64,000 bases of DNA from JACPYM01 sp031423495 (GCA_031423495.1 JANPFP010000188.1:83736-147735); one strand, 5' to 3'. Shown: positions 35,301 through 44,407, counted from the stretch's first letter. Numbers and translations: made by a program. Notes: generated by a model not told the origin, from the sequence alone.

Positions 35301-35465
35301 ACCATCAACCTTACTGACGCTGATTTCTACAAGGGTGGCTGGGACGTTAATAAATTGGTGAACGCCGTTACCGGAGCAGTTCCGGCACGAAACATCAATT
35401 ACCAGTTTGCCAATGCTTATCAAGGCATTCGTGACGTTCGTCTCGGAATGCGTATTCAATTCTAA
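32325..35465 (+). CDS. TonB-dependent receptor with carboxypeptidase-regulatory N-terminal domain
   Basis: This 1046-residue outer-membrane protein has a signal peptide (residues 1-32, ending SLAFAQ), a carboxypeptidase-like regulatory Ig domain (GSVNGTVKDTTGAVVPGAKV), a plug domain (INGASGSENTFIVDGVDVSD) and a large beta-barrel ending in Phe (RLGMRIQF), as expected for outer-membrane insertion. This Oar/SusC-like layout is greatly expanded in Acidobacteria, where many copies are thought to import oligosaccharides or other large ligands. The ligand is unknown. It is followed by a terminator and then the VWA gene on the same strand. Confidence 0.9.
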   Translation: MKPTLLTKGARQIASLFFGTLLLVALSSLAFAQENTGSVNGTVKDTTGAVVPGAKVSVTGPGLVRSLDVTSDKAGQFSFPKVPSGIYTVTVSQTGFKTVKNEDVSVVLGQSANVDIALSAGAVTESVTVSAGSDVIDVTSSKASTSITEKFIDNTPKGRQFHSLLVVAPGVRPEPKSGNTNNGSVGGFQINGASGSENTFIVDGVDVSDVRRGFLRTNDSLPFEFLQEVQVKTAGFEAEYGGTLGGVINVVSRRGSNEFHGDGWVQMSGAALNSRPRGTWRRTTADVTKNEFFRAKEDESRTLFPGFTFGGPIIKERLNFFTGYTADLFRAERTTAFAAGTRTTTQRIVSHRGVARLDYAPTQKLQINSSFFWNPVKQVGALSGNDPSVAIQNTDFSTRGGYVPASNYTASATYAVTTKLILEARYGYKYLNDKNLNYGLPAVPWYIWDTSAAPGAGGAAPSIVSTGKLTQAQYDAIPTAFRQANGFQNTASTLGIQRDITTRHNVYLNANYMTNLFGQRHSFKGGYALNRLHNDVLSNFTQGQFRIVWGEAFSRGTIQNVKGTYGHYIWRDGVRLNAQVNSRNQGYYVQDSWQVRKNVTLNLGIRLENEFLPPYTAEAAGRKVANPISFGWGDKVAPLIGGAWDIFGNGKTKFSASYGQYFDLMKYELARGSFGGDYWHDHVYLLNDPDISKLSLSNVAALAGGTAKVIDINHRTVQINAQGQLDGIDTDIKPMSSRQYSVALDHEIKPGMIFNVRYTRSRLVRGIEDIGVLDADGSEVYTIGNPGFGSTDASKFKTAAGVPLTPKAVRNFDGIEFRLDGRFSEGFLKRLNYNTSYTYSRLWGNWGGLANSDENGRSDPNVSRAFDLSPGNFDSKGQNVYGLLATDRPHTFKLFLNYSQPWGGKSGETLFSINQIAFSGTPLSSTVGFIVPVFYNGRGDLGRTPALTQTDFLIAHTINLGERVKMKFDANFTNLFNQASVTNTDQSFNRSGTINLTDADFYKGGWDVNKLVNAVTGAVPARNINYQFANAYQGIRDVRLGMRIQF

Positions 35466-35501
35466 GTTTTTCTCTGCGAAGAGTTGAACTGAAAATAAAC
35501 T

Positions 35502-35537
35502 GGGCGGCTTATCCAATGGGTAGGTCGCTCATTTTTT
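35502..35537 (+). terminator. Rho-independent terminator after the TonB-dependent receptor
   Basis: A 13-bp stem (GGGCGGCTTATCC with GGGTAGGTCGCTC, including four G-U pairs) and a three-base loop are followed by ATTTTTTG. It lies 36 bases after the receptor stop and separates it from the VWA gene. Confidence 0.7.
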
Positions 35538-35574
35538 GTTTGGCTGTGTCATCGCTTGAGTCAGGGAGGCCGCT

Positions 35575-37770
35575 TTGTTTAACCGAACATTTTTAACATC
35601 GCTAGTACAAATACTTTTGTTGCACTCCTCGACCGCGCCTTGTTTAGCGCAGACAGTCAATAACCAAGACGCTGCGATTAAAGTGAAAACGGAATTGCTT
35701 CAACTGCGGGCTGTTGTCACTGACAAAAAAGGGAAAGTGGTTGAAGGCTTGCAAGCCGAAGAGTTTGAGCTGTTAGAAAACAATCGCCCGCAAAAGATTG
35801 AATTCTTTGTCCGCGAAGTCGTCAATGAAAGCAAGACTGCGAAAGTCGGTGTGCCTTCTGAAGCCAGTAATCAGGCGGTAACTTTGCCAGCCAATAAATC
35901 ACTCGATAAGCCAACGCCTGCGCGCACGATTGCGTTGTTCATAGACAACGTCCATCTAACCTTCGACAGCCTTGATCGTACCAAACAAACGCTCCGCCGC
36001 TTCGTCAATGAACAAATGACCGAGAGCGATTTGGTGTGCATCGTCACCGCCGCTGGCAGCCTGGGCATCGTCAATCAATTCACACAGGATCGCCAATTGT
36101 TGCTGCGCGCGATTGAGAAGCTGACGCTCTGGCGCATCAATGACAATAACATCTTGCTCTCACCTTATTTAGCTGCGCGCATTGCGATTAATAATTCCGA
36201 GGCAGTAGCCACGGGGATGATGCTTCTAGAAGCTGAAGATGCTTCCAATAAAGCTATGCCCACCAGAGCGTTAGAAATGGAGGTGCGTGCCAGATCAGTC
36301 ATGCTCTTGGCCGAAGCCAGCAACCAAAGAAAAGTAATGCTCAGCACACTCAAGGCTCTTACCGAGCGGCTGGCGGAATTGCCCGGCCAACGCCTGTTGT
36401 TTTTCTTTTCCGATGGTTTTTCGCTGGCGGGAATTGGGGGCGGGTTTGACAGCGACGACTTAACCCCAACCATCAGCCGCGCGGTACGTGCGGGCGTCGT
36501 CTTTTATACGTTTGGCGCACAGGGATTGACGGTGCAAATGCTGTCGGCTTCGCAGACAGGGATTGTTGAGGGAGGAAGAGAATATAGGCTTTCGAACCAA
36601 CCGGGGCGGCCAGGCAGTGGAGGACCCATTACAGTCACTCCGCTTCAAAACTATCTATCTGCACGAAACACTGATCAAAAAATCGGCATGAACACGTTGG
36701 CGTTGGATACCGGCGGCAAGCCGTTTTTCGAGACCAATGACCTCAACGGTCGCATCACTCAGGCGTTGGAAGAAAACCGTGTTTATTACACGCTTTCTTA
36801 CTACCCCGAAGACTTCAACAATCCGAACAAGGCGCGCAAACTCGCTGTGCGTGTCAAAGGCCATCCCGAATACGAAGTCCGCACCCAGCGCAGCTACGTA
36901 CCCGCCGAACTGTTGCGCGCCGAAAAAGAGAGAGCCAATCTGACGCCCAGACAGCGATTGGCGCGCGCGATGATTTCGCCTTTGCCGGTCAATGCTCTCG
37001 GCATCAGTGTCGCCGCCGATTATTTTGAGCGTGAAGGCGATCCCAATCAGGTGCTGCTGCAAACTTACATCGAAAGCGACAAGCTCGATTACCAACAACA
37101 AGACGGCGGGTATGATTTCAATTTGGAGGTGGCGACGGCGATTTATGATGGCGCAGGCAAGCTCATCAACGGTTGGAGTGATGAAATCAAAGGCGGCTTT
37201 AAGGCGGAACGTTTTGAGGTCGCCAAAAACTCCGGGTTCAGGCAGTTCAAATGGCTCTCCTTGAAACCGGGCTTATATCAGGTGCGGGTTGGAATTATGG
37301 AAGCGAAGACCGAACGGCTGGGCACGGCGATGACTTGGGTGGAAGTACCGAAATTGGGGCAGAACAAAGCCGTGGTCAGCAATCTGATGCTCATGCAGCA
37401 AGGTGACGATCAAGCCGATGGAACAAAGACCGGTTCAATGTCGCAATTTCGGCAAGGCATACGGCTTTATCAACGGGGCGAAGTGCTGGCGTACTTTTTA
37501 CGTATCTACCCGCCGCAGAATCAAAAACCAACGGAGCCGGAAATCACCTTCCAAACGCAAATCGCTCAGGGCGACCGACTAGTCTTTCAAAGCCAATGGC
37601 TCCCCATCAGCGCGCGCGCAATCACCCAAGACAAAATCTCCGCCGAGATCAGCGGCGAGTTAAAATTGAACACGATCAAGCCGGGCTTATATGAATTGCG
37701 CGTGCTGGTGAAAGAGAAAAAAAGCGAGAAGCCATTACAGCGCGTAGCTCTGTTTAGTGTTGAGCCGTAA
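35575..37770 (+). CDS. Acidobacterial VWFA-related domain protein
   Basis: This 731-residue exported protein starts at TTG 35575 behind AGGGAGG. After a signal peptide comes a beta-rich domain (LLQLRAVVTDKKGKVVEGL) and a von Willebrand A-like domain with a MIDAS-like start, IALFIDNVHLTFDSLDRT, and LLFFFSDGFSLAG. This matches the VWFA-related family largely confined to Acidobacteria. A C-terminal half (YYTLSYYPEDFNNPNKARKL onward) is beta-rich. Function is unknown; protein-protein contact at the cell surface is inferred. Its last 17 bases overlap the convergent TPR gene. Confidence 0.85.
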   Translation: MFNRTFLTSLVQILLLHSSTAPCLAQTVNNQDAAIKVKTELLQLRAVVTDKKGKVVEGLQAEEFELLENNRPQKIEFFVREVVNESKTAKVGVPSEASNQAVTLPANKSLDKPTPARTIALFIDNVHLTFDSLDRTKQTLRRFVNEQMTESDLVCIVTAAGSLGIVNQFTQDRQLLLRAIEKLTLWRINDNNILLSPYLAARIAINNSEAVATGMMLLEAEDASNKAMPTRALEMEVRARSVMLLAEASNQRKVMLSTLKALTERLAELPGQRLLFFFSDGFSLAGIGGGFDSDDLTPTISRAVRAGVVFYTFGAQGLTVQMLSASQTGIVEGGREYRLSNQPGRPGSGGPITVTPLQNYLSARNTDQKIGMNTLALDTGGKPFFETNDLNGRITQALEENRVYYTLSYYPEDFNNPNKARKLAVRVKGHPEYEVRTQRSYVPAELLRAEKERANLTPRQRLARAMISPLPVNALGISVAADYFEREGDPNQVLLQTYIESDKLDYQQQDGGYDFNLEVATAIYDGAGKLINGWSDEIKGGFKAERFEVAKNSGFRQFKWLSLKPGLYQVRVGIMEAKTERLGTAMTWVEVPKLGQNKAVVSNLMLMQQGDDQADGTKTGSMSQFRQGIRLYQRGEVLAYFLRIYPPQNQKPTEPEITFQTQIAQGDRLVFQSQWLPISARAITQDKISAEISGELKLNTIKPGLYELRVLVKEKKSEKPLQRVALFSVEP

Positions 37771-38761
37771 AGCGCAAAGGCTTGCCGGTCATGTTCTTTT
37801 CCTTTTCTTTCATGGTGCGAATCATGGCTTTTAATTTTTCAGGGTCTTTGATTTCTTTCGCGTCTTTCAGGAAAAGTTCTAACTCATTGGCTGCGTCGGC
37901 ATAGCGTTTTTGTTTTTCGAACATAGCCGCCAGATAGAAATGCGCGTCGGCGAGCGCGCTGCCTCCCACTTGCAAGGCTTTCTTGAAAGCCTCTTCGGCT
38001 TCAGCCATTTGCTGGTTAGCGCCAAAGGCAAGGCCCAACATCATAAACGAATTGGCGTTGCTTGCATCGAAGCTAGCTGATTGAGTGAGATTCATGATGG
38101 CCGGTTCCAACTGGTTGAGTTGCAGGAACGCTACGCCAAGCGCATAAAAACTGCCTGCCGCTCTTGGATTAACTTTTATTGCGCGCTTGAGCGGTGCCAC
38201 GGATTGCTCATATTGTCCGGCTTTGACGAGTTCTCGGCCAAACGATTCAAGCGCGTCGAAATAATCAGGGAAGAGGGCGAGTGCCTGTTTCAACGAAGCC
38301 ATGCCTTCTTCAACCAAACCATCTTTGAAATTTTTTGCACCGCGTTCATAGGCCAGTCGCGCAGCGTCAGGCACATTTTGGGCAAAAACTGTGTCGGTGC
38401 GCGGCGCGGCGTTTTTATTCGGCTTTAGTTTTAGCACGATGTCGAGCGGATAATTTTCAGTGCCGCCACCCCGCGCGCGAATAGACTGCAATTCAATCCA
38501 GCCAGTTTCATGCTCTTGATAAGGCGTACCCATCGTCTCAACGCGGAATTGATAGCGTCCCGGGCTTAAGCCACGAATAAAAAACTGTCCGCTGCCATCC
38601 ACAAAAATCGTACGAATGGGTTGGAAGTTTTCATCAATGGCCAACACGCGGACGTTCGGGACGCTGCGCCCGGTCGTGTCGCGCACCGTACCGATGATGA
38701 CGAATTTCTGAAACGTGAATGAGGAAAATAACAGGCTCAACAAAATGATTGGAATCGTCAT
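37754..38761 (-). CDS. Carboxypeptidase-regulatory plus TPR protein, short paralogue
   Basis: This 335-residue exported protein has a hydrophobic leader, then a carboxypeptidase-regulatory-like Ig domain (IIGTVRDTTGRSVPNVRV), then four or so TPR units (AYERGAKNFKDGLVEEGMAS to LELFLKDAKEIKDPEKLKA). It is a clear paralogue of the N-terminal half of the next gene (38788-40719), sharing VIDENFQPIRT-like and VFAQxVP sequences. It likely acts as an envelope scaffold. The stop overlaps the convergent VWA gene. Its start is 27 bases from the stop of its paralogue, upstream on the same strand. Confidence 0.8.
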   Translation of the reverse strand: MTIPIILLSLLFSSFTFQKFVIIGTVRDTTGRSVPNVRVLAIDENFQPIRTIFVDGSGQFFIRGLSPGRYQFRVETMGTPYQEHETGWIELQSIRARGGGTENYPLDIVLKLKPNKNAAPRTDTVFAQNVPDAARLAYERGAKNFKDGLVEEGMASLKQALALFPDYFDALESFGRELVKAGQYEQSVAPLKRAIKVNPRAAGSFYALGVAFLQLNQLEPAIMNLTQSASFDASNANSFMMLGLAFGANQQMAEAEEAFKKALQVGGSALADAHFYLAAMFEKQKRYADAANELELFLKDAKEIKDPEKLKAMIRTMKEKEKNMTGKPLRFTAQH

Positions 38762-38787
38762 AAAGCGTACTTCAATGAACCCAGCCG

Positions 38788-40719
38788 TTAAGGTTTTTTC
38801 ACAGGCTCTTTGATTTTTGCGTCGTCAGCCTGCGTGTTGAATTGCTGATAACTGCTAAATTCAAAAACGACCTCCCAGTTTAATCCGCTGAAAATATCAG
38901 GACGCCCATTGGCATTCATGCTGATTTGCGTGGGGAACCAGAGTCCGTTGGGTTGACGAGCCTGCTGGTAAATCAGCGCGGCGTCGTTGCGAGGAGCCAT
39001 CGTTTGAATCAAATCAAAGGCGGCCTCAGAGGCAGGCCAGCCTTCTAACCGCGTCACGGTTTTATCGGCTTCATCAATCCAAAGCGTGCCGACCAGCTTG
39101 CCGATGTAGGCATGTTGCATTTGCAGCGTGACGCCCGGACGCGGGCGGAAGTTGAGTGCCAACGTCGAGCGATCCGCGATTTTTTCAGTACGCGGCGAAA
39201 AAAACTCTACGCCACGCAAAAGCTCAGAAAGATTAATCGAGACATAACCCGGCTTGCCTGCGTAAATGCCCGAAACACCGGCTGACACATAATCATCTGG
39301 TGTGTCTTTGGCATTGGCCTGATCGCTTTGTTTGGTGCGTTCAGCTTCTTCGAGTTGTTTGGCGGCGCGGCTGCGTTCGTCAGCGAGCGTGCGCGAAGCG
39401 ATGCCGTCGGTGCTGAGTTTGATCAACACGTGTTCACCGCGAATCGGGAAGGCTTCAAAAACCTGCTCTTGCGCGGCGATTGATTTGCCGTGGCCATCAA
39501 GAATGCGGCGAGTCTTTTTTAACTTGTAGGTGAAATCAAGCAAGCGCTTATGCATCGCGCCGCCATTCGTGGCGCTTTCGGTCACGAGTCCGGCAATCTC
39601 AGGCGCGAGCGGCGCAATTGGTTTGAACACCATTGGGCTGGGTTCTGGTGTCGCCACTGGCTCTGTCACTTCACTCGGTGCGGTGCTTTGGCTAGGCCCC
39701 GCAGCAGGCGTCGTTACTGGTGCAGTGGCGTTTTCTGCGGCCAATGACAGAGGCGTTTTTTCCTTTTCCTTTAGTTTCTCAATCATCGTTTTGATCTGTG
39801 CCGGGTCTTTCACGCTCTTCGATTCTTTGAGAAACAACTCCAGTTCTTGCCATGCCTCGTGATACTTGCTTTGTTTGTTATACAAGCCCGCCAGATAGAA
39901 ATGCGCTTCGGCTGCCGCTGGGCCACCTAGTCGCAGAGCTTTCTTGAATACGGGTTCAGCCTTATCCAGCACGCCTCCTGCGCCATATGCCAAGCCCAAC
40001 ATCATCTGCGCGTTGACGCTGGTTGCTTCAAGTTGAGCAGCTTTTTCCAACCATTCGACGGCTTCGGGCGGATGGTTGAGTTTTAGGTGAGCTACGCCAA
40101 TGCCATACGTGCATTTGAAGCTGCGCTTGTTGACGTTGACGGCTGTCGTGAAAACCGGCAGCGCCGCTTCGTGCTGACCGGCTTTGATGTATTCAGTGCC
40201 GAGCAATTCCAACGCGTCATAGTATTCAGGGAATATCTCAACGGCTTTCTTGAACGAAGCGACGGCTTGATCAGACTTGTTGCTTTTCAAACTGTTGACG
40301 CCGCGTTCAAACTCTTTGCGCGCATTGCCTGGGACTTCTTGCGCAAAGACAGATCCGGCAGCGGCGTTGGGATCTTTGCCCTTTTTATACTTAAGAATGA
40401 ACTCAAGCGGAAAGGTCTCGTTACCGCCTGACCGACGAATCGCCTGTAATTCTAATTGTTGCGTCTGCTCTTCATAGTTCGTTCCATTGGTTTCGATGCG
40501 AAAAGTGAACTTGCCCTGACCGAGTCCGCGAATGGTGAACTGTCCCGAAGTGTCAATAAACTGCGTGCGAATCGGTTGGAAATTTTCGTCAATTACCGAA
40601 AGCCGCACTCCGCCAGTAGGATGACCGCTTTGATCGCGCACGCTGCCAACAATGGTAAACGTACTCTGCCACGCCAGTGAGTTGAATAAAAAGCTAATTA
40701 ACAGGATTGGTACTTTCAT
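38788..40719 (-). CDS. Carboxypeptidase-regulatory plus TPR protein with C-terminal beta domain
   Basis: This 643-residue protein is read from ATG 40719 (MKVPILLISFLFNSLAW signal). In order it has an Ig-like regulatory domain (IVGSVRDQSGHPTGGVRL), TPR units (residues about 130-310), a Pro/Thr-rich linker (ATAPVTTPAAGPSQSTAPSE) and a C-terminal region (FTYKLKKTRRILDGHGKSI onward) that reads like a LolA/outer-membrane lipoprotein-sorting type beta domain. The N-terminal half duplicates the next gene. The longer frame to 40845 lacks a ribosome site and overlaps the divergent gene. Confidence 0.78.
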   Translation of the reverse strand: MKVPILLISFLFNSLAWQSTFTIVGSVRDQSGHPTGGVRLSVIDENFQPIRTQFIDTSGQFTIRGLGQGKFTFRIETNGTNYEEQTQQLELQAIRRSGGNETFPLEFILKYKKGKDPNAAAGSVFAQEVPGNARKEFERGVNSLKSNKSDQAVASFKKAVEIFPEYYDALELLGTEYIKAGQHEAALPVFTTAVNVNKRSFKCTYGIGVAHLKLNHPPEAVEWLEKAAQLEATSVNAQMMLGLAYGAGGVLDKAEPVFKKALRLGGPAAAEAHFYLAGLYNKQSKYHEAWQELELFLKESKSVKDPAQIKTMIEKLKEKEKTPLSLAAENATAPVTTPAAGPSQSTAPSEVTEPVATPEPSPMVFKPIAPLAPEIAGLVTESATNGGAMHKRLLDFTYKLKKTRRILDGHGKSIAAQEQVFEAFPIRGEHVLIKLSTDGIASRTLADERSRAAKQLEEAERTKQSDQANAKDTPDDYVSAGVSGIYAGKPGYVSINLSELLRGVEFFSPRTEKIADRSTLALNFRPRPGVTLQMQHAYIGKLVGTLWIDEADKTVTRLEGWPASEAAFDLIQTMAPRNDAALIYQQARQPNGLWFPTQISMNANGRPDIFSGLNWEVVFEFSSYQQFNTQADDAKIKEPVKKP

Positions 40720-40872
40720 AACGGCATCTCCACTCAGGCATTGTATGGCAGAGTGAAGCAGGTGTGAATGCGTTAAGGGATTAAGTGTATTGTTCGATGC
40801 GAGCCGCAAATGGTATGTTTCGGTCAGGCTTGCATCGTGAGCCAATCACATCGACAAGAGGGGATTTTTTAC

Positions 40873-41721
40873 GTGGCTAAAAAAAATGCTAAAGCCCAAC
40901 CCGCAACGGAATCGCAACCTGCCGCTGCGTCGTTCGGAGCCAAACAATGGCTGATGATTGGTGCGATGGTGTTGATGTTGAGTGCGGCGGCTACGATCTT
41001 TTATCGCAACGGTGCGGGCAAAACTGCGCCGGTCAATGAGCCTGTAGCTTCGTCGACTGAAGCCGCAGTGGTGGCTGCGCCTACGCAACCGCCGACTGTG
41101 CCGAACGTGGGCGCGACGCCTTATCAAATGACTATTGCGCAGGCCGTGATGGTGACCGAAGAACTCGACTTTGGTCAGCCCGTGCCTTCGATTGCTGAGG
41201 CCTTGACGCAAATCGAACGCGGCTATGCGGCTGATGACGGCAAGGGGCGTACGTTTGCGATTCTCGATGCTTATGGCGAGCCGACGGCGGATGGCAGGAA
41301 GTTGCACATCTCTATGCACGTCAGCAGCGAGAAATCAGGCGTCGCCTATTTACGTAACAAGCGCAACGGACAACTCATCTGGCAAGCTCGCATCGGCAAG
41401 CCGGGAGACCCACCCGCCGGAGCCAAGAACCTGATGATTTACGTAGCCAATGGGCAAGGTGGCAATCACGTGTTGGACGGTGCGCGCGGCGGTGGTTCGG
41501 CGTTGGATACGTATTTGCAAAACTCGCAGCAAAAGCTGCGCGACGTGTGGCCGAGCGGCGAAGAGCGCGAAGTCACGTTTATTTACAGCGCGTGCGGCTG
41601 TCCGGTGAAAGTCATGGTTCAGCGGCAGGGCGAAATCGTCAGGCGTACTAAACCATTGCCGGTGATCTTTCCTGACGACCCGGCGGCGGTGCAGACCATC
41701 GCGGGCATTATGAAATGGTGA
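40873..41721 (+). CDS. Membrane-anchored hypothetical protein with CGC motif
   Basis: I do not recognise this 282-residue protein. I start it at GTG 40873 with AGAGGGGA upstream. A basic N-terminus is followed by one membrane span (QWLMIGAMVLMLSAAATIFY), a Pro/Ala/Thr linker, and an extracytoplasmic domain with ISMHVSSEKSGVAYLRNKRN and FIYSACGCPVKVMVQRQG. The CGC pair could be a disulfide or metal site. It is divergent from the TPR gene. The threonine aldolase gene follows 24 bases after its stop. Confidence 0.6.
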   Translation: MAKKNAKAQPATESQPAAASFGAKQWLMIGAMVLMLSAAATIFYRNGAGKTAPVNEPVASSTEAAVVAAPTQPPTVPNVGATPYQMTIAQAVMVTEELDFGQPVPSIAEALTQIERGYAADDGKGRTFAILDAYGEPTADGRKLHISMHVSSEKSGVAYLRNKRNGQLIWQARIGKPGDPPAGAKNLMIYVANGQGGNHVLDGARGGGSALDTYLQNSQQKLRDVWPSGEEREVTFIYSACGCPVKVMVQRQGEIVRRTKPLPVIFPDDPAAVQTIAGIMKW

Positions 41722-41745
41722 GGCCAAATGATGGGAGAGATGACG

Positions 41746-42777
41746 ATGATTGATATACGCAGCGACACTGTTACGAAACCTACGCCTGCGATGCGCCGTG
41801 CGATGGCTGAGGCCGAAGTCGGCGACGACGTTTATGGTGAAGACCCGACCGTCAACCGCTTGCAGGAACGCGCCGCCGAGTTGTTCGGAAAGTCCGCCGC
41901 GCTGTTTGTGCCTTCGGGGACGATGGGCAATCAGATTTGCGTCAAGGTGCATACGCGCCCCGGCACTGAAGTCTTGCTCGAAGAGCGCAGCCACATTTTC
42001 AATTACGAGATGGGCGCGTCGGCGGTGCTGTCGGGCGTGACCTTTCGTCCGGTACGCGGTGATGAAGGCATGCTGACGTGGGATTTGCTTAAAGATTCAA
42101 TTCATCACAGCGCGCCTTATTACGTGACGCCGACATCGCTGGTGGCGTTAGAGAATACGCACAACATGGCGGGCGGATCGGTGATGCCGCTCGACGTGGC
42201 GCAATCCATCAGCGACGGAGTGCATGCGCTGGGCTTGCCGCTGCATCTCGACGGCGCCCGCGTCGTCAACGCCGCCGTAGCTCTCAACGTTTCATTGGCC
42301 GAAATTGCGCGGCCTTTCGATTCGGTTTCGCTGTGTCTGTCAAAAGGCTTGGGCGCTCCGGTTGGTTCGTTGATTGTCGGCACAACCGATTTCATCCGTG
42401 AAGCCAAAAACTGGCGCAAGCTCTTGGGCGGAGGCATGCGGCAAGCTGGAATCCTCGCCGCCGCCGGATTGCTCGCGCTCGAAGAGTCGCCCAAGTTGCT
42501 CGTTGAAGACCATGCCAACGCGCGACGCTTGGCCGAAGGGTTAAGCGAGTTGCGCGGTGTGACGGTCAATCTCGCATCCGTCGAGACCAACATCGTGATT
42601 TTCGACATCGCGGCGACTGGTGTGGCGACGAGCGAGTTTTCACACGAACTCAAAACGCGCGGCGTATTGGCGAACGGCATCAGTCCGACCGTGATGCGGA
42701 TGGTGACGCATTACGACGTGAGCCGCGCGGAGATTGAGAAAACCTTAGTTGCAGCCAACGAAATTTTAAGTCGTTGA
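41746..42777 (+). CDS. ltaE: Low-specificity L-threonine aldolase
   Basis: This is about 343 residues from ATG 41746, which has GGGAGA at good spacing; in-frame ATGs at 41728 and 41740 are alternatives. This fold-type I PLP enzyme splits threonine or allo-threonine to glycine and acetaldehyde. Marks are IDIRSDTVTKPTPAMR, EVGDDVYGEDPTV, PSGTMGNQ, LPLHLDGARVVNAAVAL and the PLP lysine in SLCLSKGLGAPVGS. The length is usual. It probably shares a transcript with the membrane protein gene upstream. Confidence 0.9.
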   Translation: MIDIRSDTVTKPTPAMRRAMAEAEVGDDVYGEDPTVNRLQERAAELFGKSAALFVPSGTMGNQICVKVHTRPGTEVLLEERSHIFNYEMGASAVLSGVTFRPVRGDEGMLTWDLLKDSIHHSAPYYVTPTSLVALENTHNMAGGSVMPLDVAQSISDGVHALGLPLHLDGARVVNAAVALNVSLAEIARPFDSVSLCLSKGLGAPVGSLIVGTTDFIREAKNWRKLLGGGMRQAGILAAAGLLALEESPKLLVEDHANARRLAEGLSELRGVTVNLASVETNIVIFDIAATGVATSEFSHELKTRGVLANGISPTVMRMVTHYDVSRAEIEKTLVAANEILSR

Positions 42778-42903
42778 TTGCGCGGCTGTGTCCCAGCGTC
42801 ATTAGCTTGACGGCATTGCGGGCGTAGCCCGAAAAACAAAAAACGACTTTCTCGGAAAGGCACAGCCTTTCCGCACATCACTGCGGCATAGCCGCCAGAA
42901 GCA

Positions 42904-43641
42904 ATGGCAAAAGGCCCGATCAAACCTTACCTGCAAAGCGTCTCGCTCAAAGACGATGTCGAGTTAGATTTCAGCGTCTACCCCTATTCGCTGGCCGCCG
43001 TACGCGAACTCGACTTGATGCGCTTTCATCCTGACGTGACTTTCCTGATTGGCGAAAACGGCTCTGGGAAATCTACGTTACTTGAAGCGATTGCCGTGCG
43101 CTGGGGATTTAACGCAGAAGGCGGCTCGGTCAATTTCAATTTTTCTACGCGAGCTTCGCACTCTGACTTGCACGAAAACATTCGGATGGCGCGCTCCACT
43201 TCACATCCAACCGACGGCTTCTTTTTGCGGGCGGAAAGTTTTTTCAACGTAGCCACGCAAGTTGATGAACTCGGCGTGTCAGGTTATGGCAACCGTTCGT
43301 TGCACGAACAATCGCATGGCGAATCGTTTTTGACTTTGCTGATGAAACGTTTCGGCGGCAACGGACTTTACCTGCTTGACGAACCCGAAGCCGCGCTCTC
43401 ACCGATGCGGCAACTCGCGGTCTTACGGCGTATTTACGATTTGGTGCAAGACGGTTCGCAATTCATCATCGCTACGCACTCGCCGATCTTGCTGGCTTAT
43501 CCGAACGCGAAAATTTTTCAGTTGGATGCGAATGGTTACACCGAGACGCGCTACGAAGAAACCGAGCATTACCGCGTGACGAAAGAGTTTTTAGTTCATC
43601 CAGAACGGACGCTGAAAGAACTACTCGCTGACGAAGACTGA
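42904..43641 (+). CDS. AAA-family ATPase (ABC/SMC-like)
   Basis: This 245-residue ATPase has Walker A GENGSGKST (residues 50-58), a signature-like SHGESFLTLL, Walker B LYLLDEPEAALSP and an H-loop IIATHSPILLAY. It resembles stand-alone AAA_23/OLD-type ATPases without membrane partners. Members of this kind occur as housekeeping genes of unknown role and as parts of defence systems; here no partner gene is adjacent, so neither is favoured. A short hairpin (GGAAAGGC/GCCTTTCC, 42857-42875) lies in the 126-base gap upstream. Confidence 0.82.
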   Translation: MAKGPIKPYLQSVSLKDDVELDFSVYPYSLAAVRELDLMRFHPDVTFLIGENGSGKSTLLEAIAVRWGFNAEGGSVNFNFSTRASHSDLHENIRMARSTSHPTDGFFLRAESFFNVATQVDELGVSGYGNRSLHEQSHGESFLTLLMKRFGGNGLYLLDEPEAALSPMRQLAVLRRIYDLVQDGSQFIIATHSPILLAYPNAKIFQLDANGYTETRYEETEHYRVTKEFLVHPERTLKELLADED

Positions 43642-43648
43642 AAAACTT

Positions 43649-43710
43649 AGCCACGAATTCACACCAATTTTCACGAATGGATTCGTGCTAATTGATGTGA
43701 ATTCGTGGCT
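43649..43710. repeat. Inverted repeat before cmk
   Basis: Arms at 43649-43669 and 43690-43710 are 21-base reverse complements with one mismatch (AGCCACGAATTCACACCAAT core). The hairpin lies between the AAA ATPase stop and the cmk start at 43718, so it occupies the cmk leader. Confidence 0.88.
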
Positions 43711-43717
43711 CAAATTT

Positions 43718-44407
43718 ATGACTGAACGCAAACTCATCATCGCCATTGACGGCCCGGCGGGCGCGGGCAAAAGCACGATTGCCAAAAAGTTGGCGCGGCA
43801 ACTGGATTATCTGTTCATCAACACCGGCGCGATGTATCGCGCCGTCGCGCTCGCCGCCTTGCAACATGGTTTCGCGCTCGATCAAAGCGAAGCCATTGCT
43901 GCGCTCGCAAACACCGTTCGCATCGAACTCGCTGGAACCGTAGACAACACGCGCACCTTGCTTGAGGGCGAAGACATCACTGAAGCGATTGCGACGCCAA
44001 CGGTCAGCGACGCGGCTTCGGTCGTGTCGGCGATTCCGGCGGTGCGTCGTGCGCTGGTCGCACAACAACAAGCGATGGGGCAAACGGGTGGCGTCGTGAT
44101 GGAAGGCCGCGACATTGGTACGCAGGTATTTCCCAACGCGGACATCAAGATTTATCTCGACGCGACTTCGCTGGCGCGCGCCGCGCGTCGCCACACCGAA
44201 GACCTGAGCAAAGGCGTCAACACCGGTGCGCTGCAAAATACGCAAGCTGAAATCGAAGCACGCGATCACCGCGATAAGACGCGCGCCGATTCGCCGCTGA
44301 TGATGGCGGCTGACGCGATTTACCTGGATTCGTCTGCGCTGGCGATTGAAGAAGTCGTAGCGCAAATGTTGCAACTGATTGCAGCTAAACTGAAAACTGA
44401 AAACTGA
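43718..44407 (+). CDS. cmk: Cytidylate kinase
   Basis: This 229-residue kinase phosphorylates CMP and dCMP. Marks are the P-loop IIAIDGPAGAGKSTIAK, LFINTGAMYRAVAL, VVMEGRDIGTQVFPNADIKI and ARRHTEDL. I start it at ATG 43718; earlier in-frame codons lie in the hairpin repeat. The last codons (KLKTEN) and stop are written in the AAACTG repeat that continues to the ribE start, so the repeat has become coding. Confidence 0.93.
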   Translation: MTERKLIIAIDGPAGAGKSTIAKKLARQLDYLFINTGAMYRAVALAALQHGFALDQSEAIAALANTVRIELAGTVDNTRTLLEGEDITEAIATPTVSDAASVVSAIPAVRRALVAQQQAMGQTGGVVMEGRDIGTQVFPNADIKIYLDATSLARAARRHTEDLSKGVNTGALQNTQAEIEARDHRDKTRADSPLMMAADAIYLDSSALAIEEVVAQMLQLIAAKLKTEN

